Source of the DNA: Lentzea kentuckyensis
GTDB lineage: Bacteria; Actinomycetota; Actinomycetes; Mycobacteriales; Pseudonocardiaceae
Assembly (NCBI RefSeq): GCF_002150765.1
Contig: NZ_MUYM01000072.1
Span: forward strand, 62,001 to 126,000
Direction of reading: 5' to 3'
DNA: 64,000 nt
This document shows positions 51,185 through 59,910 of the stretch, piece after piece (positions within the stretch are counted from its first letter, which is position 1; each line of letters starts with the position of its first letter). The position numbers were made by a program, and so were the translations under genes. Below the pieces are notes generated by a model. The model worked only from the letters and a program-made list of their open reading frames with translations. It did no database searches and was not told the DNA's origin.

Positions 51185-52460
51185 GATCGCGCTCGCCCTC
51201 GCCGCGGCCAGTGCCGTGGTCTTCCTGGGCGCGGCGGGCATCGCGCTCGGCGGCACGACCCCCGGCCACGTCGGTGCGGCGGCGGGCACGGCCGGATGTG
51301 GCAAGGCGCCCGCTCTGACGAGCGGCCAGCACACCATCAACACCGGCGGCCAGAACCGTTCGTACATCCTGCGGCTGCCGCCGAGCTACGACAACAACCG
51401 CCAGTACCGGCTGTTCGTCGGCCTGCACTGGCTGGGCGGTACCGCCAACGACGTCGACTCCGGCGGTGGCGACGGCTACAACTGGTCGTACTACGGGCTG
51501 CGGAAGCTCGCGGACGCGGCGAACAACAGCACGATCTTCGTCGCCCCGCAGGGCAACAGCAACGGCTGGGCCAATCCCGGCGGCCAGGACCTGACGTTCA
51601 TCGACGACCTCGTCCGGTTGCTGGACAACAGCCTGTGCGTCGACACCACCCAGCGCTTCGCCGGCGGCTTCAGCTACGGCGGCGGGATGTCGTACGCGAT
51701 CGCCTGTGCCCGCGCCAACGTGTTCCGCGCGGTGGTCGTCTATTCCGGCGGGGTGCTCAGCGGTTGCAGCGGCGGCAACGATCCCATCGCCTACATGGGC
51801 ATCCACGGCGTCAGCGACAACGTGCTCAACATCTCCCAGGGCCGGGGCATGCGCGACCGGTTCGTGCGCAACAACGGCTGCACAGCCCAGAACGCGCCAG
51901 AACCTCGTGCGGGCAGCCGGACGCACATCGTCACGAACTTCAGCGGCTGCCGGCCCGGCTATCCCGTGGTGTGGGCCGCGTTCGACGGCGGGCACACCCC
52001 CGGCCCGATCGACTCCGGCGGTGACGGCTGGCGCACCTGGACGTCCGGTGAGGCGTGGAAGTTCATCACGCAGTTCGAGGGCGGCGGCGGCCCGACGAGC
52101 ACCACCACGACGACGACCACGACCTCGAACCCGCCCGGTGACGCGGACTGCAAGGTCAGCGACGCGATCAACGCGTGGAACAACGGCCTGACGTCGAACA
52201 TCACCATCACGAACACGGGCACCGCGCCGATCAGCGGTTGGTCGCTGGTCTTCACCCTGCCAGGAGGCCAGAACATCACGTCCGGCTGGAGCGCCTCCTA
52301 CTCCCCCGCCTCGGGCCAGGTGACGGCCAAGAACGTGAACTACAACGCCGACATCGCACCGAACGCGTCCATCACCGTCGGCTTCCAGGCCACCCACACC
52401 GGTGACGCCTCGGCGCCGACCTCGTTCGCCCTCAACGGCAAGACGTGCGCAGTCGCCTGA
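51171..52460 (+). CDS. CE1-type esterase A with CBM2
   Basis: A 429-residue secreted protein; signal/anchor helix 1-28 (AAASAVVFLGAAGIALGG). Alpha/beta-hydrolase domain (about 40-300) starts CGKAPALTSGQHTI; nucleophile Ser in AGGFSYGGGMSY, Asp in YMGIHGVSDNV, His in FDGGHTPGP, the set of PHB-depolymerase-like feruloyl esterases. Thr linker (about 308-320), then CBM2 (325-429). It is unit A of an A-B-A'-B' tandem array and the only one with CBM2; the other three carry CBM13. A short leader ORF overlaps its start. Confidence 0.88.
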   Translation: MSRHRIALALAAASAVVFLGAAGIALGGTTPGHVGAAAGTAGCGKAPALTSGQHTINTGGQNRSYILRLPPSYDNNRQYRLFVGLHWLGGTANDVDSGGGDGYNWSYYGLRKLADAANNSTIFVAPQGNSNGWANPGGQDLTFIDDLVRLLDNSLCVDTTQRFAGGFSYGGGMSYAIACARANVFRAVVVYSGGVLSGCSGGNDPIAYMGIHGVSDNVLNISQGRGMRDRFVRNNGCTAQNAPEPRAGSRTHIVTNFSGCRPGYPVVWAAFDGGHTPGPIDSGGDGWRTWTSGEAWKFITQFEGGGGPTSTTTTTTTTSNPPGDADCKVSDAINAWNNGLTSNITITNTGTAPISGWSLVFTLPGGQNITSGWSASYSPASGQVTAKNVNYNADIAPNASITVGFQATHTGDASAPTSFALNGKTCAVA

Positions 52461-52489
52461 CCATCACGAGAGAGAGTGCGTACAAACCC

Positions 52490-53779
52490 ATGCGACAGAA
52501 CAACATTCTTCGACGGGCGTGGTCGCTGATCGCGGCGGCCACGCTGGTCCTCTCCGGCGCCTCCGTCGCCCAGGCGCAGACGCCGGCCGATCCTGCCGCA
52601 CTGGCTGGAACCCCAGGCTGCGGCAAGGCCCCGACGCTGCGCAACGGCAACCAGACGATCCAGAGCAGCGGCAAGAACCGCTCGTTCATCCTGAGCATCC
52701 CGGACAACTACGACAACACCCGGCAGTACCGGCTGGTCTTCGGCTTCCACTGGCTGGGCGGCACCTCCGATCAGGTGGCGGGCGGCGGCAGCGACGGCGC
52801 GGTCTACGCCCACTACGGGCTGAAGCAGCTGTCGAACAACTCGACGATCTTCGTCGCCCCGCAGGGCCTCGGCAACGGCTGGGGCAACTCGGGCGGCGAG
52901 GACGTCAGGTTCACCGACGACATGATCAGCCGGATCGAGAACGACCTCTGCGTCGACACCACGCAGCTCTTCTCGCTCGGCTTCAGCTACGGCGGCGCGA
53001 TGAGCATCTCGCTCGCGTGCTCGCGCCCGAACGTCTTCCGCGCGATCGCCGCCATCGCGAGCCCCGGCGAGATCAGCGGCTGCGCGGGCGGCACCGCACC
53101 CGTGGCTTACATGGGCATCCACGGCATCAACGACAACATCGGCGGTGGACGCGGCCAACGCGACCGCTGGGTCCGCAACAACGGCTGCACACCCCAGAAC
53201 GCCCCCGAACCCGGACCGAACAGCCGCACGCACATCACCACCGCGTACTCGGGCTGCAGGACCGGCTATCCGGTGGTCTGGGCCCCGTTCGACGGCGGCC
53301 ACCAACAGGGACCGGTGGACGGGTGCGCGGGCTGTGAGAGCGGCGCCCGCAGCTGGGTCAAGGGCGAGGTGTGGAAGTTCTTCACCGGTGACACGACTCC
53401 CACCCCGACCGCGTTCCGGTTGCGCGGCGAGGCCTCCGGTCGTTGCCTCGACGTCAACGGCGCGAGCACGGCCAACGGCACCCAGATGATCACCTGGGAC
53501 TGCCACAACAACGCCAACCAGCAGTTCACCCTCAACGGCCAAGCCCTGCAGGTGACCGGCAAGTGCGTCGAGGCACCCGCCAACGCCGGTTCCGGAACCC
53601 AAGCCCGCATCTGGGACTGCAACGGCAACGCGAACCAGAAGTGGAACCTCACCACCACCGGCACCATCACCAACGTCCAAACAGGACTGTGCCTCAACTC
53701 CACCAGCAACAACAACGGCGCCACCGTCACCGTGGCGACCTGCAACAACAGCAGCGGCCAACGCTGGGCCAAGGCTTAG
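52490..53779 (+). CDS. CE1-type esterase B with CBM13
   Basis: A 429-residue secreted esterase from ATG 52490; signal ends AQAQT. It opens CGKAPTLRNGNQTIQ; Ser in SLGFSYGGAMSI, Asp in MGIHGINDNIG and His in FDGGHQQGP. An extra cysteine-rich loop DGCAGCESGARSW near 315 distinguishes B-type from A-type. CBM13 from about 322 (LRGEASGRCLDV, GKCVEAPAN, GLCLNSTSN), ending QRWAKA. Probably feruloyl or acetyl esterase on arabinoxylan. 29 bp after esterase A; no leader ORF. Confidence 0.87.
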   Translation: MRQNNILRRAWSLIAAATLVLSGASVAQAQTPADPAALAGTPGCGKAPTLRNGNQTIQSSGKNRSFILSIPDNYDNTRQYRLVFGFHWLGGTSDQVAGGGSDGAVYAHYGLKQLSNNSTIFVAPQGLGNGWGNSGGEDVRFTDDMISRIENDLCVDTTQLFSLGFSYGGAMSISLACSRPNVFRAIAAIASPGEISGCAGGTAPVAYMGIHGINDNIGGGRGQRDRWVRNNGCTPQNAPEPGPNSRTHITTAYSGCRTGYPVVWAPFDGGHQQGPVDGCAGCESGARSWVKGEVWKFFTGDTTPTPTAFRLRGEASGRCLDVNGASTANGTQMITWDCHNNANQQFTLNGQALQVTGKCVEAPANAGSGTQARIWDCNGNANQKWNLTTTGTITNVQTGLCLNSTSNNNGATVTVATCNNSSGQRWAKA

Positions 53780-53791
53780 CGGTCTGAGAAG

Positions 53792-53845
53792 GAAGGGACA
53801 ACGATGTTCCAACAGCACAAGGGGCGCTGCCATGTCCCGGCGTAG
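53792..53845 (+). CDS. Short overlapping leader ORF (13 aa) before CE1-A'
   Basis: GAAGGG followed by ATG at 53804 encodes MFQQHKGRCHVPA and stops at 53843-53845, overlapping the esterase start (53832). It corresponds to the leader before esterase A: identical first 20 nt, same HVPA ending, same overlap, but a different middle. Confidence 0.5.
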   Translation, partial: EGTTMFQQHKGRCHVPA

Positions 53846-55148
53846 GATCGTGATCGCCCTGGCCGCCGCGAGCGCTGTGGTGTTCCTCGGCGCGGCGGGC
53901 ATCGCGCTGGGCGGGACGAACCCCGGAGCGACGGCGGGCACGGCCGGCTGCGGCAAGCCACCCGCACTGAGCAGCGGCCAGCACACCATCAACTCGGGCG
54001 GTCAGAACCGCTCGTACATCCTGCGGGTGCCGGCCAACTACGACAGCAACCGCCAGTACCGGCTCTACGTCGGCCTGCACTGGCGCGGCGGCACGGCCAA
54101 CGACGTCGACTCCGGCGGATCCGACGGTTACAACTGGTCGTACTACGGCCTGCGGAAGCTCGCGGACGCGGCGAACAACGGCACGATCTTCGTCGCACCG
54201 CAGGGCAACGGCAACGGCTGGGCCAACCCCGGCGGGCAGGACCTGACGTTCATCGACGACATGATGAGGCAGCTGGAAGCGGGCCTGTGCGTCGACACGG
54301 CCCAGCGCTTCGCCAGCGGCTTCAGCTACGGCGGCGGCATGTCGTACGCGATCGCCTGCGCCCGCGCCAAGGTGTTCCGCGCGGTCGTGGTCTACTCGGG
54401 CGCCGAGCTCAGCGGCTGCAGCGGCGGCAACGATCCCATCGCCTACATGGGCATCCACGGCGTCAGCGACAACGTGCTCGGCATCGGCCTGGGCCGCGGG
54501 TTGCGCGACAGGTTCGTGCGCAACAACGGTTGCACGGCCCAGAACGCACCGGAACCGGGGGCGGGCAGCCGAACCCACATCATCACCAACTACAACGGCT
54601 GCCGGGCGGGCTACCCGGTGGTGTGGGCCGCGTTCGACGGCGGGCACACCCCCGGCCCGATCGACTCCGGTGGCGACGGCTGGCGCACCTGGACCTCCGG
54701 CGAGGCCTGGAAGTTCATCACCCAGTTCGAGGGCGGCGGCGGCCCGACGACCACCACGACGACGCCTCCCGACCCGACCACGTTCCGGCTGCGCGGCGAG
54801 GCCTCTGGCCGCTGTCTCGACGTGACCGGTGCGGGCACGGCAAACGGCACCCAGCTGATCATCTGGGACTGCCACACCAACGCCAACCAGCAGTTCACCC
54901 AGAACGGCCAGGCGTTGCAGGTGAGCGGCAAGTGCCTGGACGCGCCGAACAACGCGGGTTCCGGCACCCGAGTCCAGATCTGGGACTGCCACGGCGGTGC
55001 CAACCAGAGCTGGAACTTCACCGGCTCCGGCACCATCACCAGCGTCCAGACAGGACTGTGTCTCACCGCCGGCGGCACGGGCAACAACTCGGCCGTGACC
55101 GTGGCGACCTGTCAGGGCGGTACCAACCAGCGCTGGGCCAAGGCCTGA
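53832..55148 (+). CDS. CE1-type esterase A' with CBM13 (swapped module)
   Basis: A 438-residue paralogue of esterase A. Catalytic half nearly the same (CGKPPALSSGQHTI, SGFSYGGGMSY, MGIHGVSDNV, FDGGHTPGP), and it keeps the Thr linker of A, shortened (PTTTTTTPP). After the linker it changes abruptly to the CBM13 of the B genes (TTFRLRGEASGRCLDVTGAG), almost identical to that of B'. The join lies in the Thr-rich linker, which suggests recombination there. Its TGA shares one base with the next ATG (TGATG). Confidence 0.88.
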   Translation: MSRRRIVIALAAASAVVFLGAAGIALGGTNPGATAGTAGCGKPPALSSGQHTINSGGQNRSYILRVPANYDSNRQYRLYVGLHWRGGTANDVDSGGSDGYNWSYYGLRKLADAANNGTIFVAPQGNGNGWANPGGQDLTFIDDMMRQLEAGLCVDTAQRFASGFSYGGGMSYAIACARAKVFRAVVVYSGAELSGCSGGNDPIAYMGIHGVSDNVLGIGLGRGLRDRFVRNNGCTAQNAPEPGAGSRTHIITNYNGCRAGYPVVWAAFDGGHTPGPIDSGGDGWRTWTSGEAWKFITQFEGGGGPTTTTTTPPDPTTFRLRGEASGRCLDVTGAGTANGTQLIIWDCHTNANQQFTQNGQALQVSGKCLDAPNNAGSGTRVQIWDCHGGANQSWNFTGSGTITSVQTGLCLTAGGTGNNSAVTVATCQGGTNQRWAKA

Positions 55149-56425
55149 TGCGGGCCTTTTCTGGAAGGCGGTGGCTGATCGCGGCAGCCACCGCCGCGCT
55201 GGTCCTCTCCGGCGTCGGCGTCGCCGGCGCGACCACCGCGGACCAGACCGCGCAGGCGACCCCCGGCTGTGGCAAGGCTCCCACGCTGCGCAACGGCAAA
55301 CTGACGATCCAGAGCGGCGGCAAGAGCCGGTCGTTCATCCTGAGCATCCCCGACAACTACGACAACGCTCGCCAGTACCGCCTGGTCTTCGGCTTCCACT
55401 GGTACGGCGGCACGGCCGAGCAGGTGGCGGGCGGCGGCAGCGACGGTGACGTCTACGCCCACTACGGCCTGCGCCGGCTGGCCAACAACTCGACGATCTT
55501 CGTCGCGCCCCAGGGCCTCAACAACGGCTGGGCCAACTCCGGCGGCGAGGACGTCAGGTTCGTCGACGACATGATCAGCCGGATCGGCGGCGACCTCTGC
55601 GTGGACACCACCCAGGTCTTCGCACTGGGCTTCAGCTACGGCGCGGGCATGAGCGTCGCCCTCGCCTGCGCCCGCCCGGCCGTCTTCCGCGCGATCGTCT
55701 CCATCGCCGGTGGGGAGATCAGCGGGTGCGCGGGCGGTACCGCGCCCGTGGCGTTCATGGGCATCCACGGCCTCGGCGACAACATCGGCGGTGGCCGGGC
55801 CCTGCGGGACAGGTGGGTCCGCAACAACGGCTGCACCCCGCAGAACGCCCCCGAACCCGCACGCGGCAGCAACACCCACATCACCACCTACTACTCGGGC
55901 TGCAAGACCGGCTACCCGGTGGTGTGGGCACCCTTCGACGGCGGCCACCAGCAGGGCCCCGTGGACGGGTGCGCGGGCTGCGAAAGCGGTGCCCGCAGCT
56001 GGGTGAAGACGGAGGTCTGGAAGTTCTTCACCGGCGAGTCACCGCCGGCCCCGACCACGTTCCGGCTGCGCGGCGAGGCGTCCGGCCGCTGCCTCGACGT
56101 GACCGGCGCGGGCACCGCCAACGGCACCCAGCTGATCACCTGGGACTGCCACAGCAACGCCAACCAGCAGTTCACGCTCAACGGCCAGACGCTGCAGGTG
56201 AGCGGCAAGTGCCTGGACGCGCCGAACAACGCGGGTTCCGGCACCAGGGTGCAGATCTGGGACTGCAACGGTGGCGCCAACCAGAGCTGGAACGTCACCG
56301 GCTCCGGCACCATCACCAGCGTCCAGACAGGACTGTGCCTGCACTCCACCGGTACCGGCAACAACGCGGCCGTGACCGTGGCGACCTGTCAGGGCGGTGC
56401 CGACCAACGCTGGGCCAAGGCCTGA
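55148..56425 (+). CDS. CE1-type esterase B' with CBM13
   Basis: A 425-residue paralogue of esterase B, ATG 55148 overlapping the previous stop by one base; a long open frame upstream of it is the shadow of esterase A'. Signal ends GATTAD. Motifs: ALGFSYGAGMSV with the Ser (second Gly of B replaced by Ala), MGIHGLGDNIG, FDGGHQQGP and the B-type DGCAGCESGARSW loop. CBM13 (about 318-425) is close to that of A' and ends QRWAKA. Last gene of the operon. Confidence 0.88.
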   Translation: MRAFSGRRWLIAAATAALVLSGVGVAGATTADQTAQATPGCGKAPTLRNGKLTIQSGGKSRSFILSIPDNYDNARQYRLVFGFHWYGGTAEQVAGGGSDGDVYAHYGLRRLANNSTIFVAPQGLNNGWANSGGEDVRFVDDMISRIGGDLCVDTTQVFALGFSYGAGMSVALACARPAVFRAIVSIAGGEISGCAGGTAPVAFMGIHGLGDNIGGGRALRDRWVRNNGCTPQNAPEPARGSNTHITTYYSGCKTGYPVVWAPFDGGHQQGPVDGCAGCESGARSWVKTEVWKFFTGESPPAPTTFRLRGEASGRCLDVTGAGTANGTQLITWDCHSNANQQFTLNGQTLQVSGKCLDAPNNAGSGTRVQIWDCNGGANQSWNVTGSGTITSVQTGLCLHSTGTGNNAAVTVATCQGGADQRWAKA

Positions 56426-56455
56426 ACGGCCTGACTGTCACAGTGGACCGGGTTG

Positions 56456-56483
56456 CGAGCACGCCGGATCTCCGGCGTGCTCG
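56456..56483 (+). terminator. 13-bp stem hairpin after the CE1 operon
   Basis: CGAGCACGCCGGA (56456-56468) pairs with TCCGGCGTGCTCG (56471-56483), 30 bp after the stop. No U-run follows. Confidence 0.65.
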
Positions 56484-56661
56484 TACTCCTGGCACAGCTG
56501 AGGCTGCGACAACGCGGCCGCGACCATGGCGGTCTGACGAACCCGCGACGGCGACGTTGCAGGGCTGTGCGATCGCGGCGCTGACGAGCGCTGGGCCAAG
56601 GCCTCAGCGGCCCGACCGTCGTACCGCACCACTTGACCTCGTTCCGAGCACCCGGCCCCGA

Positions 56662-56785
56662 TGGCGTCTGCAAGTACCACCAACTCAACATCAACAGGCA
56701 CTTTGCTACTACCAACAAGCCTGTCCTGGACTGAGAGCACGGTGACGGGCCGCAGGCTGGCGATGAACGGTCCTTGCAGACGCCA
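56662..56785. repeat. 13-bp inverted repeat TGGCGTCTGCAAG ... CTTGCAGACGCCA
   Basis: Perfect arms at 56662-56674 and 56773-56785 enclose 98 bp with weaker inner pairing (ACAGGC/GCCTGT). It could be a small mobile-element remnant or a structured RNA; there is no coding potential and no target-site duplication was seen. Confidence 0.45.
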
Positions 56786-56873
56786 CTCGGCACCAGCTGG
56801 CACGGATGTTCCGGACAGGAGTTCTGGCCAGGCGCTTAGACCAAGACTTCGGCGGCTCGACCCTCACACCCGC

Positions 56874-57875
56874 TCACCTGACCTGGTTGCGAGCACCCCG
56901 GGACAGCTGAGGCGGCAACAGCACCGGCGACGGCGGCCTCCTCCGCCCGCCGATCTCGGCGACCAGCAGCTTCACCGCACGCCTGCCGAGCTCCTCAGCG
57001 GGCAGCCGCACCGAGGTGAGCGCAGGCGACATCCGTTCGGCGGTCTCGTCGGCGCAGATCGCCACCACGGCGATGTCACCCGGCACCTGGCGGCCGGCCG
57101 CGCGCAGGCACGTGACGATCCCGCCGAGCGCCGCCTCGTTGTGCACCACCAGCGCGGTCGTCGACGGGTTCGCCCGCACCAGCATCTCCACCGCCCTGAG
57201 CACCGCGTCGTGGCCCTCCTCGACGGGCAGGGCCGTCGCGGCGACACCCTGGCGCATCGCGGCCGCGCTGAAGCCGGCCATCGTCCGGTGGGCGAAGCCG
57301 GTGCCGTGGTACATCGCGCTGGGGCCGCCGAGGAACCCCACGCAGCGGTGACCGAGGCCGGCGAGGTGCTCGGCGCACTTCGCGCCCGCCGCCGCGAAGT
57401 CGAGGTCCACGCAGGTGAGGCCGTGCACGGCGGTCGTCCGTCCGATCAGGACGGACGGGGTGGACAGCTGTCGCAGCAACGGCACCCGGTCGTCGTCCGG
57501 CTCCTCGTCCACCACCAGGAAGCCGTCGACCTGGGCGCTGTTCGCGACCCTGCGCAGGTCCGGCGGACCGTCGTCCGCGCTCATCAGCAGCAGGTCCATC
57601 CCGTGCCCGCGCGCGGCGGTGGCGGCGCCGGTGACGATTCCCGTCACCACGGGTGGGTAGGTGCCCAGCCGGGCAGGGAGCACCAGGCCGATGACGTCGG
57701 CCCTGCCCCCGCCGAACGTCCTGGCGGCCGGGTGCGGCCGGTAGCCCAGCGATCTCATGCTCGCCCGGACCCTGGACCGCGTGCCCGGCGAGGTGGAACG
57801 TCTGCCCGTGAGCACGTAGGAAACGGTGCTCGGGGAGACCCCCGCGTGCCACGCGACCTCCGCGATGGTGACCAC
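56874..57875 (-). CDS. LacI-family regulator near the second GH6
   Basis: About 333 residues; GTG 57875 is preferred (AAAGGAG five nt upstream); GTG 57896 is the longer choice. Helix-turn-helix VTIAEVAWHAGVSPSTVSYVL and hinge LGYRPHPAARTF are clear. The sensor domain shows DVIGLVLPAR, DGFLVVDEE, VGFLGGPSAMY and a LacI-type end (PALTSVRLPAEELGRRAV). It lies downstream of GH6 on the same strand and is a candidate for the TGGGAGCGCTCCCA boxes, though its recognition helix has not been matched to CebR. Other LacI paralogues elsewhere could serve instead. Confidence 0.9.
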   Translation of the reverse strand: MVTIAEVAWHAGVSPSTVSYVLTGRRSTSPGTRSRVRASMRSLGYRPHPAARTFGGGRADVIGLVLPARLGTYPPVVTGIVTGAATAARGHGMDLLLMSADDGPPDLRRVANSAQVDGFLVVDEEPDDDRVPLLRQLSTPSVLIGRTTAVHGLTCVDLDFAAAGAKCAEHLAGLGHRCVGFLGGPSAMYHGTGFAHRTMAGFSAAAMRQGVAATALPVEEGHDAVLRAVEMLVRANPSTTALVVHNEAALGGIVTCLRAAGRQVPGDIAVVAICADETAERMSPALTSVRLPAEELGRRAVKLLVAEIGGRRRPPSPVLLPPQLSRGARNQVR

Positions 57876-57921
57876 CCGGTCTCCTTTCCCGCTCACCGCG
57901 GGCCGGCAGCAGAACGCGATG

Positions 57922-57956
57922 GGGCTCCCGCGCGAGCGGAAGTCGCGCGGGAGCCC
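57922..57956 (-). terminator. 14-bp stem terminator after GH6
   Basis: GGGCTCCCGCGCGA (57922-57935) pairs with TCGCGCGGGAGCCC (57943-57956), loop of 7, starting 23 bp after the GH6 stop. Confidence 0.75.
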
Positions 57957-57979
57957 GGTTCTACGTCACAGCCCTGGTG

Positions 57980-59710
57980 TCACAGCGCCGGGTAGGCGTT
58001 GCGCATGAGCTCCTGGAACTGCGCGGAGAACCACTTGCCGGACAACGGCGCGTCCGGCAGAGCGCCCGACATGTTGTTGCCGTTGCGGACGTTCCCGGTG
58101 TAGGCCGGGTCGCACATCTTGTCGGCGCCCTTGCCCTCGTTGTTCGGGATCTCCTTGCTGGCACCGTCGGACTCGCCCGGCGGCTTCATCCACACGTAGG
58201 CGTCGATGCCCGCGGCGGGTGCGGCCTTCGGGCGTTCGCCCAGCCCGGCACCGGACTGGTTGCACCAGTTGCCGAGGTGGATGCGACGGTCCAGCCGGCC
58301 GCCGTTGACGTAGGTGTCCACCGTCGTCTTCGGTCCGGGACCGGTCGGACGCGCGGCGCCGCCCCATCCGTTGCGGCTGGTGTCGATGAGCATGCCGACG
58401 CCCGCGTCGAAGCCCGCCTGCACGGCGCGCTGCCGGAACGCCTGCGCGTAGGACAGCTCGTCGACGTAACGGTTCCAGTCCACCCACTTCGACTCGCGCA
58501 CGGACTTGCCGTCCACGTTGTCGTTGATCGTGAAGTTGGGCTCGCGCACCGCGCCGTAGTTGGCGGTGTTGGCGATGAACCCGTGCACGTTCGCCTTGGT
58601 GCTGCCGGAGGCGTTCGCCGCCTGGTACAACAGCTCGGCCGTCGGGCCGAAGTTGTCGTCCCAGCCGATCCAGCCGTGGTGGCCGATGTCGAGGTAGTTG
58701 TAGACGTTCGGCACCGCGCCGAGCTTCGCGAGCGCGTAGCCGACACCGGTGATGTAGTTGCCGTTGGCCTTCATCACGTCGCACTGCGGCACGGCGGTCG
58801 GCCGCGGCGAGACGTTGGTGATCAGGTTCGGCAGCGAGTCGATCTCCACCGTCGTGACGATCCGCAGGTCCTTGTACGCGGGCTTGGCGAAGATCGCCGC
58901 GATCGGGTCGATGTACTCGGTCTTGTACCGGTCGATCTCGGTGGCCTTGAGCTCACCGTTGGACGCCAGCGCCGAGCAGTCCCGGCCCGGCAGGTTGTAG
59001 ATCACGAACTGGATCGTGAGCGGTGAGCCCGCCGCCTGACGCACCGCCTCGTCCAGATGCCCTGCGATGCCACGGGAATCGACGGTGCCGGTGATCGCCG
59101 CGATGCGGTCGATCCACACACCGGTCGACTGGTTCGCGACCCTGCTGCCACCCGGCTCGGCGGCCGCCTTGGCCGACCAGTCCGGGTTGACGTACATCTT
59201 CGCGTTCGCGTACGGGTTGTCGACGCGGTTGCCGGGACCCGGTCCCGGACCGGGGTCACCGGTCGTCGTCGTGGTCGTCGGCGGCTGCTGGCCGGTGCAG
59301 ACCGTGCCGTTCAACGTGAAGGACCCCGGATCCGCGTTCTCGGAACCGGTGTAGCTGCCGTTGAACCCGATCTCCGACGACGCGCCAGTGCCCAGGTTGC
59401 CGTTCCACGACATGCTCGTCGCGGTCACGTCCTGACCCGACTGCGACCAGTTGGCGCTCCACCCCTGGGACACCTTCTGCGTCCCGGGGAACGTGAACTT
59501 CAACGTCCAGGAGGACATGGCGTCACCGAGGTTGGTGATCTTCACCTTGCCGCCGAATCCGCCACCACCCCAGTTGCTCGCCGTGTAGTCGACACGGCAG
59601 CCGGCCGCGGCACCCGCGGGAGGCGCGCTCAGCGCCACCCCGAACGTCGCGACGGCGGCGGCGACCACGACGCCCGCCGCGGCCCACCGCCTTTGTCCGT
59701 TGAGCCTCAT
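57980..59710 (-). CDS. GH6 cellobiohydrolase-type with N-terminal CBM2
   Basis: About 576 residues, start taken at ATG 59710 (MRLNGQRR); a GTG six bases upstream is possible. Signal ends AGAAAG. CBM2 (about 36-135, CRVDYTASNWGGGGFGG), Thr/Pro-Gly linker, then a large GH6 domain (about 160-576) with YNLPGRDCSALASNGEL, TVEIDSLPN carrying the catalytic acid, LDIGHHGWIGW and WMKPPGESDG. The length and extra loops match exo-acting bacterial CBHs (Cel6B type). It complements the shorter GH6 at 42374. One perfect and one near-perfect cellobiose box precede it. Confidence 0.93.
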   Translation of the reverse strand: MRLNGQRRWAAAGVVVAAAVATFGVALSAPPAGAAAGCRVDYTASNWGGGGFGGKVKITNLGDAMSSWTLKFTFPGTQKVSQGWSANWSQSGQDVTATSMSWNGNLGTGASSEIGFNGSYTGSENADPGSFTLNGTVCTGQQPPTTTTTTGDPGPGPGPGNRVDNPYANAKMYVNPDWSAKAAAEPGGSRVANQSTGVWIDRIAAITGTVDSRGIAGHLDEAVRQAAGSPLTIQFVIYNLPGRDCSALASNGELKATEIDRYKTEYIDPIAAIFAKPAYKDLRIVTTVEIDSLPNLITNVSPRPTAVPQCDVMKANGNYITGVGYALAKLGAVPNVYNYLDIGHHGWIGWDDNFGPTAELLYQAANASGSTKANVHGFIANTANYGAVREPNFTINDNVDGKSVRESKWVDWNRYVDELSYAQAFRQRAVQAGFDAGVGMLIDTSRNGWGGAARPTGPGPKTTVDTYVNGGRLDRRIHLGNWCNQSGAGLGERPKAAPAAGIDAYVWMKPPGESDGASKEIPNNEGKGADKMCDPAYTGNVRNGNNMSGALPDAPLSGKWFSAQFQELMRNAYPAL

Positions 59711-59747
59711 TGCCACGGATCTCCTGTCTGTCAACGTCGTTCGCCTC

Positions 59748-59761
59748 TGGGAGCGCTCCCA
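59748..59761 (-). promoter_or_regulatory. CebR/CelR-type box TGGGAGCGCTCCCA (perfect)
   Basis: Exact 14-bp box, extended by C/G to 16 bp, 37 bp upstream of the GH6 start. Same position relative to the start as the GH9 box. Confidence 0.85.
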
Positions 59762-59910
59762 GACGTAACCGCACTGTAACTACGCCGCTAAACGACCAAC
59801 CGACCCCTGGCGCAGCCGGTGCTGGTCCGAAAGGCGCTGTCCACTACCCGATTCGACGCATCACCGGATCGTCTGCCGGACTCCATGACTGCTCCACCCG
59901 AGTGGACTTA

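Larger units (their letters stand above)
56426..56873. other. 448-bp region with decayed gene ends and inverted repeats
   Basis: No gene supported. CGCTGGGCCAAGGCCT, the end of esterase B' (56408-56423), recurs at 56589-56604, and GGTTGCGAGCAC recurs near 56451 and 56885, which looks like remnants of duplicated 3' ends. It also contains the terminator at 56456 and the inverted repeat at 56662/56773. Confidence 0.6.

Noticed and set aside
54287..55147. N-terminal extension of the esterase B' frame
   Set aside because: It is a shifted shadow of esterase A'; the signal peptide of B' begins at 55148.
56389..56803. Two minus-strand open frames of 121-134 codons after the esterase array
   Set aside because: No ribosome site or domain; they overlap decayed gene ends and the inverted repeat.
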